A stretch of 64,000 nucleotides of DNA from Novosphingobium sp. KCTC 2891 (GCF_025938155.1 NZ_JAPCZG010000013.1:1-64000), one strand, 5' to 3'. Positions 1-8,516 are shown, numbered from the stretch's first letter. The notes: generated from the sequence alone by a model not told the origin. A program made the numbers and translations.

Positions 1-116
1 TGCCCGTGTTCAACACCGGCCCCGGCATCGAGACGCTGCGCGCCAACTGCGAAGCGGAAACCGGCCTGCCAGCGCCCCTGCAACCCCAATGGCCGCACCT
101 CGAAGCGGCGGAGTGA
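1..116 (+). CDS. C-terminal end of an unidentified protein (partial)
   Basis: The reading frame starting at base 3 is open from the window edge to a TGA at 114-116 and encodes 37 residues, beginning PVFNTGPGIETLR. The GTG start of the CoA-transferase gene follows 3 bases later, so the two genes are probably one operon. The fragment is too short for me to assign a family. Codon use is like that of the downstream genes, which supports real coding. The rest of the gene lies left of the window. Confidence 0.55.
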   Translation, partial: PVFNTGPGIETLRANCEAETGLPAPLQPQWPHLEAAE

Positions 117-119
117 GAC

Positions 120-1307
120 GTGAACAACGGTGCATTGAAGGACATCCGCGTCGTCGAACTGGGCCAGCTGCTGGCCGGTCCGTTCTGCGGCCAGCTCTTG
201 GGCGACATGGGCGCCGACGTGATCAAGGTCGAGCCGCCGATAACAGGCGATCCGATGCGCGAATGGGGGCAGGGCGCCGAGAAGGTCCAATGGGAAGTGA
301 TCGCGCGCAACAAGCGCTCGGTCAGCGCCAACCTGCGCGTTCCCGAAGGACAGGCGCTGGTGAAGCGGCTGATCGCGCACGCCGACGTGCTGGTCGAGAA
401 CTTCAAGCCGGGCACGCTGGAAAAGTGGGGGCTGGGGCCTGATGTCCTGCTCGCCGAATTCCCGCATCTGATCATCGCGCGTATGTCGGGCTATGGCCAG
501 ACCGGCCCTTATTCCGATCGCGCCGGCTTCGGCGGCATCGGCGAGGCGATGGGCGGCTGGCGCTACATCGTGGGTGAGCCGGATCGCCCGCCGAGCCGCA
601 TGGGCGTGTCCATCGGCGACACGCTGACCGCCACCTATGGCTGCATGGGCGTGCTCGCTGCGCTGCACGTGAAGGAAAAGACCGGCAAGGGGCAGGTGAT
701 CGACACCGCGCTTTACGAAAGCGTGCTCCAGGTCATGGAAGGCCTTGTGCCCGAATACGACCGCATGGGCCTGATCCGCGAACGCTCGGGCTCGATCCTG
801 AAAGGCATCGCGCCGTCCAACGTCTATTCGTGCAAGGACGGCGAATTCATGATCGGGGCCAACAAGGATTCGCTGTGGAAGCGCCTTGCCGAGGCGATGG
901 GCCGGCCTGAACTCGGCGACGATCCGCGCTATGCCACGCATCTGGCGCGCGGCGAGAACCAGGACGAGCTGGACGCGCTGATCAACGACTGGACGCGCAC
1001 GCTGACCATGGACGAGGTCGATGCGCTGATGATCGAACATTCGATCCCGGCGGGCCGCGTCTACCGCGCGCCCGACATGATCGAAGATCCGCACTTCCAG
1101 GCGCGCGAGGCGATCATCGAGGTCGAGACCGAGCGCTTCGGCGCGCTGAAGATGCAGTCGAGCTTCCCCAAGTTCTCCGCGACGCCCGGCAGCGTGCGGC
1201 GTCCGGCACCTTCGGTGGTCGGCCAGCACAATGCCGAGGTCTATGGCGAACTGCTCGGGCTGGGCGAGGCGGACCTTGCCGTGATGGCGGACAAGGGCGT
1301 GATCTGA
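120..1307 (+). CDS. CaiB/BaiF (family III) CoA-transferase
   Basis: This 395-residue protein belongs to the family III CoA-transferases, which move CoA between carboxylic acids through an aspartyl-CoA thioester. The N-terminal Rossmann part is typical (VVELGQLLAGPFCGQLLGD, then ADVIKVEPP near residues 30-40). The likely catalytic aspartate is Asp195 in the segment GQVIDTALYE, the usual place in this family. The start is GTG at 120. The stop overlaps the next start by one base (TGATG at 1305-1309), so it is translationally coupled to the isochorismatase-like hydrolase. The acyl substrate cannot be predicted. In context it probably activates a carboxylate in the catabolic block. Confidence 0.93.
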   Translation: MNNGALKDIRVVELGQLLAGPFCGQLLGDMGADVIKVEPPITGDPMREWGQGAEKVQWEVIARNKRSVSANLRVPEGQALVKRLIAHADVLVENFKPGTLEKWGLGPDVLLAEFPHLIIARMSGYGQTGPYSDRAGFGGIGEAMGGWRYIVGEPDRPPSRMGVSIGDTLTATYGCMGVLAALHVKEKTGKGQVIDTALYESVLQVMEGLVPEYDRMGLIRERSGSILKGIAPSNVYSCKDGEFMIGANKDSLWKRLAEAMGRPELGDDPRYATHLARGENQDELDALINDWTRTLTMDEVDALMIEHSIPAGRVYRAPDMIEDPHFQAREAIIEVETERFGALKMQSSFPKFSATPGSVRRPAPSVVGQHNAEVYGELLGLGEADLAVMADKGVI

Positions 1308-1939
1308 TGGCGAAGGACGAGGCCGACCTTGCCGCCAATTATGCCGGGGCGTTCGACGGGCGGTTGCCCTTCGGACGCCGCCCCGCGCTGCTGCTGGTCG
1401 ATCTCGTCGAAGCCTATCTCCAGCCCGGCTCGCCGCTCTATGCCGGGATCGAGGATGCCGTGGCCAGCGCGGTGCGGGTGACCGCCGCCGCGCGCGCCGC
1501 GGGCCTGCCCATCGTGTTCACCAATGTCGAATACCAGCCCGGCGGTGCGGACGGCGGAGTGTTCTACCGCAAGGTGCCCGCGCTCAAGGTGTTCGAGAAG
1601 GGCTCGCCGCTCGGCGCCTTCCCGGCAGCGCTGGCACCGCAGGACGGCGACGTGGTCATCACCAAGCGCTATGCCTCGGCCTTCTTCGCCACGCATCTCG
1701 CCTCCACCCTGACCGCGCTGGGCGTCGACACGGTGCTGGTCTGCGGCACCTCCACCTCGGGCTGCATCCGCGCCACGGCGCTCGACGCCTGCCAGCACGG
1801 CTTCGTGCCCTTCGTGGTGCGCGATGCCTGCGGCGACCGGCACGAAGGCCCGCATGAGGCCAACCTGTTCGATCTTCAGGCCAAATACGCCGAAGTCGTG
1901 GGCGAGGCCGAAGCGGTCGCCCTGCTTTCGGCGATCTGA
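1307..1939 (+). CDS. Isochorismatase-family cysteine hydrolase
   Basis: This 210-residue protein of the isochorismatase-like hydrolase superfamily has the family triad visible: Asp32 (LLLVDLVEAY), Lys120 (VITKRYASAFF) and Cys153 (GTSTSGCIRATALDA). A cysteine in this position suggests amide or C-N hydrolysis, as in N-carbamoylsarcosine amidase, rather than isochorismate ether cleavage. The ORF starts at ATG 1307, overlapping the CoA-transferase stop. The two together could process an amide or carbamoyl intermediate whose acid product is then loaded with CoA, but this is inference. There is no signal peptide, so it is cytoplasmic. Confidence 0.9.
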   Translation: MAKDEADLAANYAGAFDGRLPFGRRPALLLVDLVEAYLQPGSPLYAGIEDAVASAVRVTAAARAAGLPIVFTNVEYQPGGADGGVFYRKVPALKVFEKGSPLGAFPAALAPQDGDVVITKRYASAFFATHLASTLTALGVDTVLVCGTSTSGCIRATALDACQHGFVPFVVRDACGDRHEGPHEANLFDLQAKYAEVVGEAEAVALLSAI

Positions 1940-1992
1940 ACCGGCGGAACGTCCGAAGAATCCGGTTGCGTTCGACGCTTCTTCCTGATTGC

Positions 1993-2010
1993 TTTAATCA
2001 AGCAATTAAA
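1993..2010. promoter_or_regulatory. Operator-like inverted repeat upstream of the crotonase gene
   Basis: TTTAAT (1993-1998) and ATTAAA (2005-2010) form perfect 6-bp arms around CAAGCA. A second overlapping dyad, TTGCTT/AAGCAA, lies at 1989-2005. The site ends 20 bases before the ATG at 2031 and just before the ribosome binding site, a position suited to repression. A 14/17 match to this motif occurs at 49903-49919 before an alpha/beta hydrolase gene. The binding protein is unknown. Confidence 0.5.
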
Positions 2011-2030
2011 AATTGGGAAGGAACGCCAGC

Positions 2031-3029
2031 ATGACCCGCCGCATCGTCAAATGGTCGCCGCCCTATCGAGGGGAAAACGTCGAGCGCCCGGTATTCGACC
2101 TTGTCGATATCGAGCGCGACGGCCCCATCGGCCGGATCATCCTGAACTCTCCCGAAAAGCGCAATCCGCTGGGCTATGAACGGTTGCTCCAGATCGAGAT
2201 GGCGGCCAAGGAACTCGAACTCGACGACGATGTGCGGGTGATCATCATCAAGGGTGCCGGCCCGTGCTTTTCCGCGGGATACGACATCACGCCCACCCCG
2301 CCGGGCGAGCCCAAGCGCAACACCCCCGAAAACGGCTATCACCACCCGGACCGCGATACCGCGTGGCAGGCCTACGATCACGAGCACCTGCGGATCTACA
2401 CCTCGCTGTTCGATCTGCAGAAGCCGGTGATCGCGCAGATCCACGGCCATTGCCTTGCCGGCGGATCGGAACTTGCGGCATTCTGCGACCTGCGCATCGT
2501 GGCCGACGACGCGAAGATCGGCTGGCCGGTGGGGCGGCACTGGTCTCCGGGCAATCTCCAGGTCAGCCCGTGGCTGATGGGGATGACCCGCGCCAAGTAC
2601 TACATGTTCACCAGCGAGCCGATCTCCGGCAAACAGGCGGCCGAATGGGCCTGGGCAAGCGAGTCCGTTCCCGCCGACGAACTGGAGGAGCGCACGGAGG
2701 CGATCGCGCGCAAGATCGCGCTTACGCCCACCGACCTGATCATGCTGACCAAGCGGTCGATCAATCGCCAGTTCGAGATCATGGGCTTCAAGACCGGCAT
2801 GGCATCGAGCGCGGACCACCTGGCCATCGCCTTGCTGCGCCCCAGCTTCGCGCGCGGCGACGAGTTCATGGCGCGTGCGCAACAGGGCGGGCTGCGTGCT
2901 GCGCTCGACTGGCGCGAGGAGCATTTCGACAACGATTACAGTGGCGGCGGGGAAAGCCGCGAGGCAACTGCGCCCGGCGACACTCCACCGGCCGATGGCG
3001 ACGGACCGGGGGCGCGCTACGGCGAATGA
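2031..3029 (+). CDS. Enoyl-CoA hydratase/isomerase (crotonase) family protein
   Basis: This 332-residue crotonase-fold protein has the oxyanion-hole segments GPCFSAGYDI near residue 85 and HGHCLAGGSELAAFCDLRI near residue 140. In the place where many hydratases carry a catalytic glutamate (PE motif), this protein has GWPVGRHW. It may therefore be an isomerase, hydrolase or C-C lyase of the superfamily rather than a simple hydratase. A longer frame runs from a TTG at 2013. I choose ATG 2031 because the strong ribosome binding site GGGAAGGA lies at 2015-2022. The last 30 residues are polar and glycine-rich, beyond the usual fold. Confidence 0.88.
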   Translation: MTRRIVKWSPPYRGENVERPVFDLVDIERDGPIGRIILNSPEKRNPLGYERLLQIEMAAKELELDDDVRVIIIKGAGPCFSAGYDITPTPPGEPKRNTPENGYHHPDRDTAWQAYDHEHLRIYTSLFDLQKPVIAQIHGHCLAGGSELAAFCDLRIVADDAKIGWPVGRHWSPGNLQVSPWLMGMTRAKYYMFTSEPISGKQAAEWAWASESVPADELEERTEAIARKIALTPTDLIMLTKRSINRQFEIMGFKTGMASSADHLAIALLRPSFARGDEFMARAQQGGLRAALDWREEHFDNDYSGGGESREATAPGDTPPADGDGPGARYGE

Positions 3030-3104
3030 ACAACTGCGGGCGGTCTGCTAATGGCCGCCCGTTATCTGTCAATTGTGCTAGGTAATGTGGTGATAGGCTG
3101 AAAT

Positions 3105-3133
3105 ACCTACCGAAAATATTTTCCGATGTAGGT
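3105..3133. promoter_or_regulatory. Inverted repeat in the long leader of a TonB-receptor gene
   Basis: ACCTAC at 3105-3110 and GTAGGT at 3128-3133 are inverted copies. They enclose the perfect AT-rich palindrome GAAAATATTTTC at 3112-3123. The element lies about 100 bases upstream of the receptor start in a 200-base intergenic region and stands out as AT-rich in a GC-rich sequence. It could be a regulator site or a promoter element. No family can be assigned. Confidence 0.45.
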
Positions 3134-3231
3134 GCGCTTCGGCAACACCTGCGCGAAGTGGTAGTGTTCAGTGCGCTGTAATAACGACAGAGGCCACCCC
3201 CGAACGAGGTTCACACCCGTTGGGAGGGAAT

Positions 3232-5475
3232 ATGAGGAAGGTTTATATTGGGCGGGCCCTTGCGGCTCTCGCCTGCACCACCACGCTTGCCGGTTTTTCG
3301 ATGCCTGCCTTCGCGCAGGACGCGCAGGCGGAAGTGTCGGGCACTGTTGACGCCAACACCATCGTCGTTTCGGCACGCCGCCGCGACGAAACGCTCCAGA
3401 CCACCCCTGTTGCCATTACTGCGGTCAATGCCGCGATGCTGGAAAACAAGGCGTCGGTGAACATCGGCGATCTTCAGGGCGATGCGCCCAACCTGCTCAT
3501 TACGCAGCAGAACTCGGGCGGCCAGGCCGCCAACATCTCGATCCGCGGCCTCAGCTTCGCGAACATCGAAAAGGCCTCCACCCCCACCGTCGGCGTCGTC
3601 GTCGATGGCGTGATGATCGGCACCAACACCGGCCAGCTGCAGGACTTCTTCGACGTCGAGCAGATCGAAGTGCTGCGCGGCCCGCAGGGCACGCTGTTCG
3701 GCGCGAACACGATCGGCGGCGTGATCAACATCATGCGCTCGAAGCCGACCAAGGAAGCCGGCGCCAAGCTGGAAGCCAGCTATGGCCGCTGGAACACCTG
3801 GAGCACGCGCGCGGTCGTCAACTACGGCAACAGCACCACGCTGGGCGTGAAGCTGTGGTACTTCCACAACCAGTCGGACGGCTTCTACTGGAACGCCACG
3901 ACGCAGTCGCGCGGCGGCGGCACCAACAACGACACCTTCGGCGGCTCGGTCCTGTGGGAGCCGACCGGCAGCATCTTCGATGCGCAGTTCAGCATCCAGA
4001 AGGTTCACCAGAAGTTCGACCCGACGGTGGCCAACATCACCAGCTCGGCCGAAGCTTTCAGCGCCGTGATGCCGAAGTTCCAGGTTGACCGGAACACCAC
4101 GGACGACCTGTACACGGTGTTCACCACCCCGGCGACCAGCCGCTACAGCGCGCCCGATGCCAACCTGACGCTGAACTTCAACGCCGATGCGGTGAAGCTG
4201 ACCTCGATCACCGGCTGGCGCCATTCGGACGAGTTCCAGGGCCAGGACTTCGACGGTTCCAGCACCAACATCTACTTCTCGGAACGCACCCAGAAGTACA
4301 CGCAGTGGAGCCAGGAACTGCGCGCCGCGGGCAAGATCTTCGACGGTCTTGACTACGTGGTCGGCGGGTTCTTCTTCGACTCGCGCTTCCGTCTGTCGGC
4401 CGATACTTTCGTGTTCGGCAGCAACACCGGCACCAACGTCGTCACCGGCCACACCCGCTCGCTCGCGGCTTTCGGTGACTTCAACTGGACGGTGACCGAC
4501 GGCGTGCGCGTCTCGTTCGGCGGCCGCTGGGGCCAGGACAAGCGCGAACTGACCAACAGCTACCCCGGCACGCTCGGCGTGATCGGCGAAGGCTCGCGCA
4601 CGTTCCGCAAGTTCACTCCGAAGGTCGGTATCGACTGGCGTCCGAACAACGACACCATGCTCTATGCCAGCTGGTCGCGCGGCTATCGTTCGGGTGGTTT
4701 CAGCCCCCGTGCGATGACCAAGGCAACCGCAGGCACGCCGTACTTCCCCGAAACGGTGGACAGCTACGAAGCGGGCGCGAAGCTCGACCTGCTTGACCGC
4801 AAGCTGCAGTTCAACCTTGCCGGCTTCTATTCGAAGTACAAGGACATGCAGCAGGAAACCACCATTCCGGGTGGTCCGCAGGGCAGCCAGACGATCACCA
4901 GCAACATCGGTTCGGCCGATATCAAGGGTCTCGAACTCGAAACCACGCTGCGTCCGATCCCCGGCCTGAAGCTGACCGCCAACGCCGCGATCCTCGACTC
5001 GCAGTTCCACGGCTTCGTCGCGAACAACCTCTACAAGGGCACGCTGATCCCGTTCGATTACTCGAACAACAACCTGATCTACTCGCCCAAGTTCTCGGGT
5101 TCGCTCGGAGCGGAATACACCTACGACACCAGCTTCGGTAACCTGGTCGGTATCGTCGGCCTGCGCCACATCAGCCCCTATGACGAGCAGGTTTCGTCGG
5201 GCGGCCTGACCGAGCACCTGACCGGCGGCGTCGTCACCAGCGTGACGGTGAACGGCAACGATCCCCGCGTGCGTACCCGCACGCAGGACCTGGTCGATGC
5301 CAGCCTCACCGCGAACTTCAAGCTGAACGGCGCTGACGCCTACGTTCGCGTCTATGGTCGCAACCTGGCGAACATCAAGACCACCACCCACGCGTTCACC
5401 GTGGCCGGTCTCTGGTCGTTTGCCACTGCGCTCGAGCCGCGCACCTACGGTGCCACCGTGGGCGTCAAGTTCTGA
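3232..5475 (+). CDS. TonB-dependent outer-membrane receptor
   Basis: This 747-residue TonB-dependent receptor imports a substrate across the outer membrane using energy passed by TonB. A signal peptide is visible (positive MRKVYIGR, hydrophobic core, cleavage after PAFA at residue 28). The plug domain follows (TVVSARRRDETLQ-type TonB box region, then VEQIEVLRGPQGTLFG and NTIGGVINI). The rest is a beta barrel ending in a C-terminal phenylalanine (GATVGVKF). An in-frame start at 3220 exists, but ATG 3232 sits right behind the ribosome binding site GGGAGGG (3222-3228). The class resembles sphingomonad receptors for aromatic or terpenoid compounds. The ligand is unknown. Confidence 0.95.
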   Translation: MRKVYIGRALAALACTTTLAGFSMPAFAQDAQAEVSGTVDANTIVVSARRRDETLQTTPVAITAVNAAMLENKASVNIGDLQGDAPNLLITQQNSGGQAANISIRGLSFANIEKASTPTVGVVVDGVMIGTNTGQLQDFFDVEQIEVLRGPQGTLFGANTIGGVINIMRSKPTKEAGAKLEASYGRWNTWSTRAVVNYGNSTTLGVKLWYFHNQSDGFYWNATTQSRGGGTNNDTFGGSVLWEPTGSIFDAQFSIQKVHQKFDPTVANITSSAEAFSAVMPKFQVDRNTTDDLYTVFTTPATSRYSAPDANLTLNFNADAVKLTSITGWRHSDEFQGQDFDGSSTNIYFSERTQKYTQWSQELRAAGKIFDGLDYVVGGFFFDSRFRLSADTFVFGSNTGTNVVTGHTRSLAAFGDFNWTVTDGVRVSFGGRWGQDKRELTNSYPGTLGVIGEGSRTFRKFTPKVGIDWRPNNDTMLYASWSRGYRSGGFSPRAMTKATAGTPYFPETVDSYEAGAKLDLLDRKLQFNLAGFYSKYKDMQQETTIPGGPQGSQTITSNIGSADIKGLELETTLRPIPGLKLTANAAILDSQFHGFVANNLYKGTLIPFDYSNNNLIYSPKFSGSLGAEYTYDTSFGNLVGIVGLRHISPYDEQVSSGGLTEHLTGGVVTSVTVNGNDPRVRTRTQDLVDASLTANFKLNGADAYVRVYGRNLANIKTTTHAFTVAGLWSFATALEPRTYGATVGVKF

Positions 5476-5501
5476 CGCACACCGTGCCTCGCACATGATC
5501 G

Positions 5502-5539
5502 GAAAGGGGCGCACCGCAAGGCTGCGCCCCTTTCTTTTT
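5502..5539 (+). terminator. Rho-independent terminator of the TonB receptor gene
   Basis: A perfect 12-bp stem (GAAAGGGGCGCA at 5502-5513 with TGCGCCCCTTTC at 5523-5534), a 9-base loop and a TTTTT tail at 5535-5539 lie 26 bases after the receptor stop codon. Confidence 0.95.
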
Positions 5540-5801
5540 GCGTCGTTGCCGAGCCCAGGCCGCGGCGAAATGTTCGTGGGTGTGCTTTCGCCGGAGCCTG
5601 CCATCGGCGGCTGGCTGGGCGACAACGACAAGAACTACTCGGTCCGGTCGCCATGGGCGGCACGATCAAGGCGCCCGCGATGGGCAGGGGATCAAGTTCA
5701 ACCCCGAAGGGTTCGCGCCGGGCGATTCTGGCGGGCGAGACGGTGATGATGAGCGCGGCCGGGGTATGTCGCGGCGTCCGATATGCCCCGGCTCGCTGTC
5801 G
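5540..5801. other. Intergenic stretch with possible decayed coding pieces
   Basis: No intact gene is visible. Short protein-like stretches appear in changing plus-strand frames: GGWLGDNDKNYS around 5610-5640, MGGTIKAPAM from 5653 in another frame, and GIKFNPEGFAPG near 5690 in the third. This pattern fits the frameshifted remains of a gene but could also be chance in GC-rich DNA. Confidence 0.3.
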
Positions 5802-6233
5802 TCACAGGTGCTTGAGCATGTGCCAGGTGCGCTCGGTGAACAGCCAGCGGCCGCCCCTCACGGCGAACTTGTCGTGATAGATGCCTACCGCCTGCCGCGT
5901 CTCGCCTTCGGTGTTGACCAGCACTTCGTTGGTGTAGGTCCGCGCCCAGGCCGTATCGCCCTCGATCTCGATCACGCCGGGCGTGCAGACCAGGAAGCAG
6001 AACGGGAACAGCGCCTGCGCGCCCTGCCAGATCGCGTGGATCGCGTCCTTGCCGCGCACGTCTTCCAGCCCTTCCATGTCGGGCACGCTCCAGCGGCAAT
6101 CGTCCGCCCACAGCGCCATGATGGCATCGACGTTGCGCTGGCAGCAGGCATCGGAATAGCGTTCGATCAGGCCGCGGATGGCGAGTTCGTCGCGCACCAG
6201 CGTGAGGTCGGCGGGGGGCATCGTGTCGGTCAT
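5802..6233 (-). CDS. SnoaL-like / NTF2-fold family protein
   Basis: This 143-residue protein has the alpha+beta cone of the SnoaL-like superfamily, which includes polyketide cyclases, ketosteroid isomerases and dehydratase-like enzymes. Recognisable segments are an N-terminal helix pair (ELAIRGLIERYSDACCQRN), ALWADDCRWSVPD, and a C-terminal sheet ending in RWLFTERTWHMLKHL. A longer frame extends upstream. I choose ATG 6233 because it begins 4 bases after the P450 stop, as expected for an operon. The partner P450 suggests that it dehydrates, isomerises or hydrolyses an oxidised intermediate. The exact reaction is not predictable. Confidence 0.85.
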   Translation of the reverse strand: MTDTMPPADLTLVRDELAIRGLIERYSDACCQRNVDAIMALWADDCRWSVPDMEGLEDVRGKDAIHAIWQGAQALFPFCFLVCTPGVIEIEGDTAWARTYTNEVLVNTEGETRQAVGIYHDKFAVRGGRWLFTERTWHMLKHL

Positions 6234-6237
6234 CGGC

Positions 6238-7476
6238 TCAGACGTCCCATTCAAGGTAGAGCTCGGGGATCGCGCGGTTGGCGAACGTGGGGGCATAGGC
6301 GATGTCCTGCCCCGGCTTCAGCCGCAGCCCCGGAAGCCGCTTTGCCAGCGTGGCCAGCGCGGCGTTGAGTTCGAGCCGCGCGAGCGGCGCACCGACGCAG
6401 AAATGCTTGCCGGTGTTGAACGTCATGATCGCGGACTGGTCGGCGCGGAACGGGCAGAACTCGTCCGGATTGGAGAACTTGGCCGGATCGTGGTTGGCCG
6501 ATCCGAACAGGATGATCACCTTGTCGCCCTTGCGGATCAGCTGCCCGCCCACTTCGCTGTCGGCCGCGCAATAACGATACCAGGCCAGCAGGGGCGCTTC
6601 ATAGCGCAGCCCTTCCTCGACGAAGGCCGAAACCTTGTCCTGGTTGGCCAGCATCTGTTCCCAGCGCTCGCGCTTGCTCAGCATGTGGTAGATCGTGTTG
6701 GTCAGCGCCAGCTTGGTCGTCTCGTTGCCCGCACCGACGAAGCTGTGGGTGAACATGATCACCAGCTCGTCCATCGACAGCGCCGCTTCGCCCGACAGGA
6801 AGCCGAGGATCTCGCTCAGCAGGTCGTCCCGGGGATCGGCCTGCCGCGCCGCGATCTTGTCGCGGATATAGTGCTGGAACGCGACGGCGTTCTTCGCCGC
6901 GGCGACCTGTTCGTCCTCGCTCAGCTCGGCCAGCAGCATCCGGAACGTGTCGTCCACCCAGCGCGGGAACATGCTCATGTCGTCCTCGGCCTCGGTGAAG
7001 CCGATGAGGTTGAGCGTGGTCAGCATCGCCAGCGGATAGGCGAACTCGCTGACGTATTCGCACGATCCGCGCGCGATGAACTTGTCGATCAGGTCGTCCA
7101 CCGTGTGCTGCACCACCGGCGCCATCTCGCGGATGCGCTTGGGGGTGATCACGCTGGTCATGGCGCGGCGGAAGCGCGCGTGGTCCGGGCCGTCGTCGGT
7201 CTGGATGTGGCGGGTCTTGGTCCAGTCCACGCCCGTGGCCAGCACGTCCATCGCGGCCGGGCAATATTGCCCGCCCTGCGCGCCCTGAAGCGCGTTCTCG
7301 ACCGTGAAGTTGGGGCTCTTGGCGACCGTCGCCAGATCGTCGTAGCGGGTGATTACCCAGCCGCCATGCTTCTCCGAAAAGAAGATCGGGTGCTGTTGGC
7401 GGATCTCGGCAAGCGAGCCGTAAAGCTCGTCGTGCGAGGCGCCGGCGGGTTCGAATTCAAGGACTTCGCTGGTCAT
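6238..7476 (-). CDS. Cytochrome P450 monooxygenase
   Basis: This 412-residue soluble bacterial class I-type P450 has the I-helix oxygen-binding motif AGNETT at 249-254, the ExxR motif EGLR at 288-291 and the heme-binding loop FNTGKHFCVG with ligand Cys360. No membrane anchor is present. The longer frame begins at 7521. ATG 7476 (MTSEVLEF) has a GGAGAG ribosome binding site 7 bases upstream and is preferred. No ferredoxin or ferredoxin reductase gene is nearby, so redox partners must be encoded elsewhere. It is cotranscribed with the SnoaL-like gene and lies next to a GntR regulator. It probably hydroxylates a hydrophobic substrate. Confidence 0.94.
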   Translation of the reverse strand: MTSEVLEFEPAGASHDELYGSLAEIRQQHPIFFSEKHGGWVITRYDDLATVAKSPNFTVENALQGAQGGQYCPAAMDVLATGVDWTKTRHIQTDDGPDHARFRRAMTSVITPKRIREMAPVVQHTVDDLIDKFIARGSCEYVSEFAYPLAMLTTLNLIGFTEAEDDMSMFPRWVDDTFRMLLAELSEDEQVAAAKNAVAFQHYIRDKIAARQADPRDDLLSEILGFLSGEAALSMDELVIMFTHSFVGAGNETTKLALTNTIYHMLSKRERWEQMLANQDKVSAFVEEGLRYEAPLLAWYRYCAADSEVGGQLIRKGDKVIILFGSANHDPAKFSNPDEFCPFRADQSAIMTFNTGKHFCVGAPLARLELNAALATLAKRLPGLRLKPGQDIAYAPTFANRAIPELYLEWDV

Positions 7477-7566
7477 GTCATGCTCTCCGGTGGCGGTGAT
7501 ACCGCAAACCGAAGGGGTCATGACCTAGCGTATCGTTCTGGCGTTCCGGCACAGGTGCGGCCCGCC

Positions 7567-8334
7567 TTACCGCTGCAGCAGGATGTCCCGGTCCTGATCG
7601 GGCAGGGCGGTCTCGATCTCGACCATCACTTCATCAAGATGCAGGCGCATTTCCGCTGCGGCGCGCGCGCTGTCGCCCGCCAGGATCGCATCGGCGATGG
7701 TGGTGTGCGCGTGAACCGTCGCGCTGCTCAGCTCAAAGCCGATCGCGCCGATCCGCACTTGCTCGGTGACGAGAAAACCCACTGCACCCAGGATCAGCGC
7801 CAGCACCGGGTTTTCGGCCAGTTCAGCCACCGCATCGTGGAAGGCGAGGCCGGATGCCAGTGCGCGGTCGTCCAGCACGGCATCGCTGGCGAACGGCCCC
7901 ATCAGCGCGCGGACGCGCTCGCGGTCGTGGTTTTCGGCGGCCAGCTGGGCCAGGATCGGCTCGACCATGCGCCACGCATCGAACAGTTGGCGCAGGCTGG
8001 CGCGCGCCATCATCAGGTAGAGCGCCAGCGTGTTCGAAAGGTTGCCCGGTTCGGGCGCGCCCACTTCGGTGCCGCTGCCGGGGCCGGGGCGGATGGTGAT
8101 CAGCCCTTGCACTTCGAGCAGGCGCAGCGCCTCGCGCAGCGACGATCGGCTGACGTCGTATTGCTCCAGCAGTTCGCTTTCGAGCGGCAGCTTGGCGCCG
8201 CGTCCCTTGTTCTCGCGCACGATGTCGGTGACGATCTGGTGCGCGACCTGCTCGGACCGCTTGCGGCCGCGCGGGCGTACGCCGGTGCGCGGCGGAATGG
8301 CGTGCGGCGCGTCGGTGTCCTGCTCTTCGCTCAT
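7567..8334 (-). CDS. GntR-family regulator, FadR/FCD subfamily
   Basis: This 255-residue transcription factor has an N-terminal winged helix (residues about 25-95, with LPLESELLEQYDVSRSSLRE as the typical GntR recognition region). The C-terminal all-helical FCD effector domain contains FDAWRMVEP, FHDAVAELAENP and HTTIADAILAGD. The helix ends carry the acid and histidine residues that often bind a metal and a carboxylate effector. It is encoded upstream of the P450 pair on the same strand, 90 bases apart, and probably controls that pair or the neighbouring acyl-CoA operon. The start at 8334 has GGGGAA 6 bases upstream. Confidence 0.92.
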   Translation of the reverse strand: MSEEQDTDAPHAIPPRTGVRPRGRKRSEQVAHQIVTDIVRENKGRGAKLPLESELLEQYDVSRSSLREALRLLEVQGLITIRPGPGSGTEVGAPEPGNLSNTLALYLMMARASLRQLFDAWRMVEPILAQLAAENHDRERVRALMGPFASDAVLDDRALASGLAFHDAVAELAENPVLALILGAVGFLVTEQVRIGAIGFELSSATVHAHTTIADAILAGDSARAAAEMRLHLDEVMVEIETALPDQDRDILLQR

Positions 8335-8360
8335 CGCTGTTTCCCCATCCTCCGATTCCC

Positions 8361-8516
8361 CTATGCGCTCTCGCTGCGCCGGTAAACGATGTTCCCGTCG
8401 ATCAGCGTCAATGCCACCGGGTCGTCGTGAAACGCCAGTGCGGCCTTCGGGTCGATGGCTTGCGCGGCCCCGGTCATCGCGGCTTGCGCGCTTGTGAGAT
8501 CGACGGCGGCGCTCAT
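8361..8516 (-). pseudogene. Small ORF, possible C-terminal remnant of an amidohydrolase
   Basis: The frame from ATG 8516 encodes 51 residues ending in a segment of the type PVALTLIDGNIVYRR, which resembles the closing strand of amidohydrolase-family enzymes. No upstream catalytic part exists. The region 8517-8618 carries only a frame-shifted coding-like stretch ending at 8513, whose TGA overlaps this ATG. It may be a gene remnant left behind the acyl-CoA ligase or a genuine small ORF in the operon. Confidence 0.35.

Noticed and set aside
3211..5631. Long minus-strand frame of 806 codons opposite the TonB receptor gene
   Set aside because: It mirrors the GC-rich codon pattern of the receptor, has no recognisable domain and no ribosome binding site. 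The plus-strand protein is a full family member.
6178..8385. Plus-strand frame of 735 codons opposite the P450 and GntR genes
   Set aside because: The minus strand has two full-length proteins with clear motifs, and the plus frame has shadow composition.
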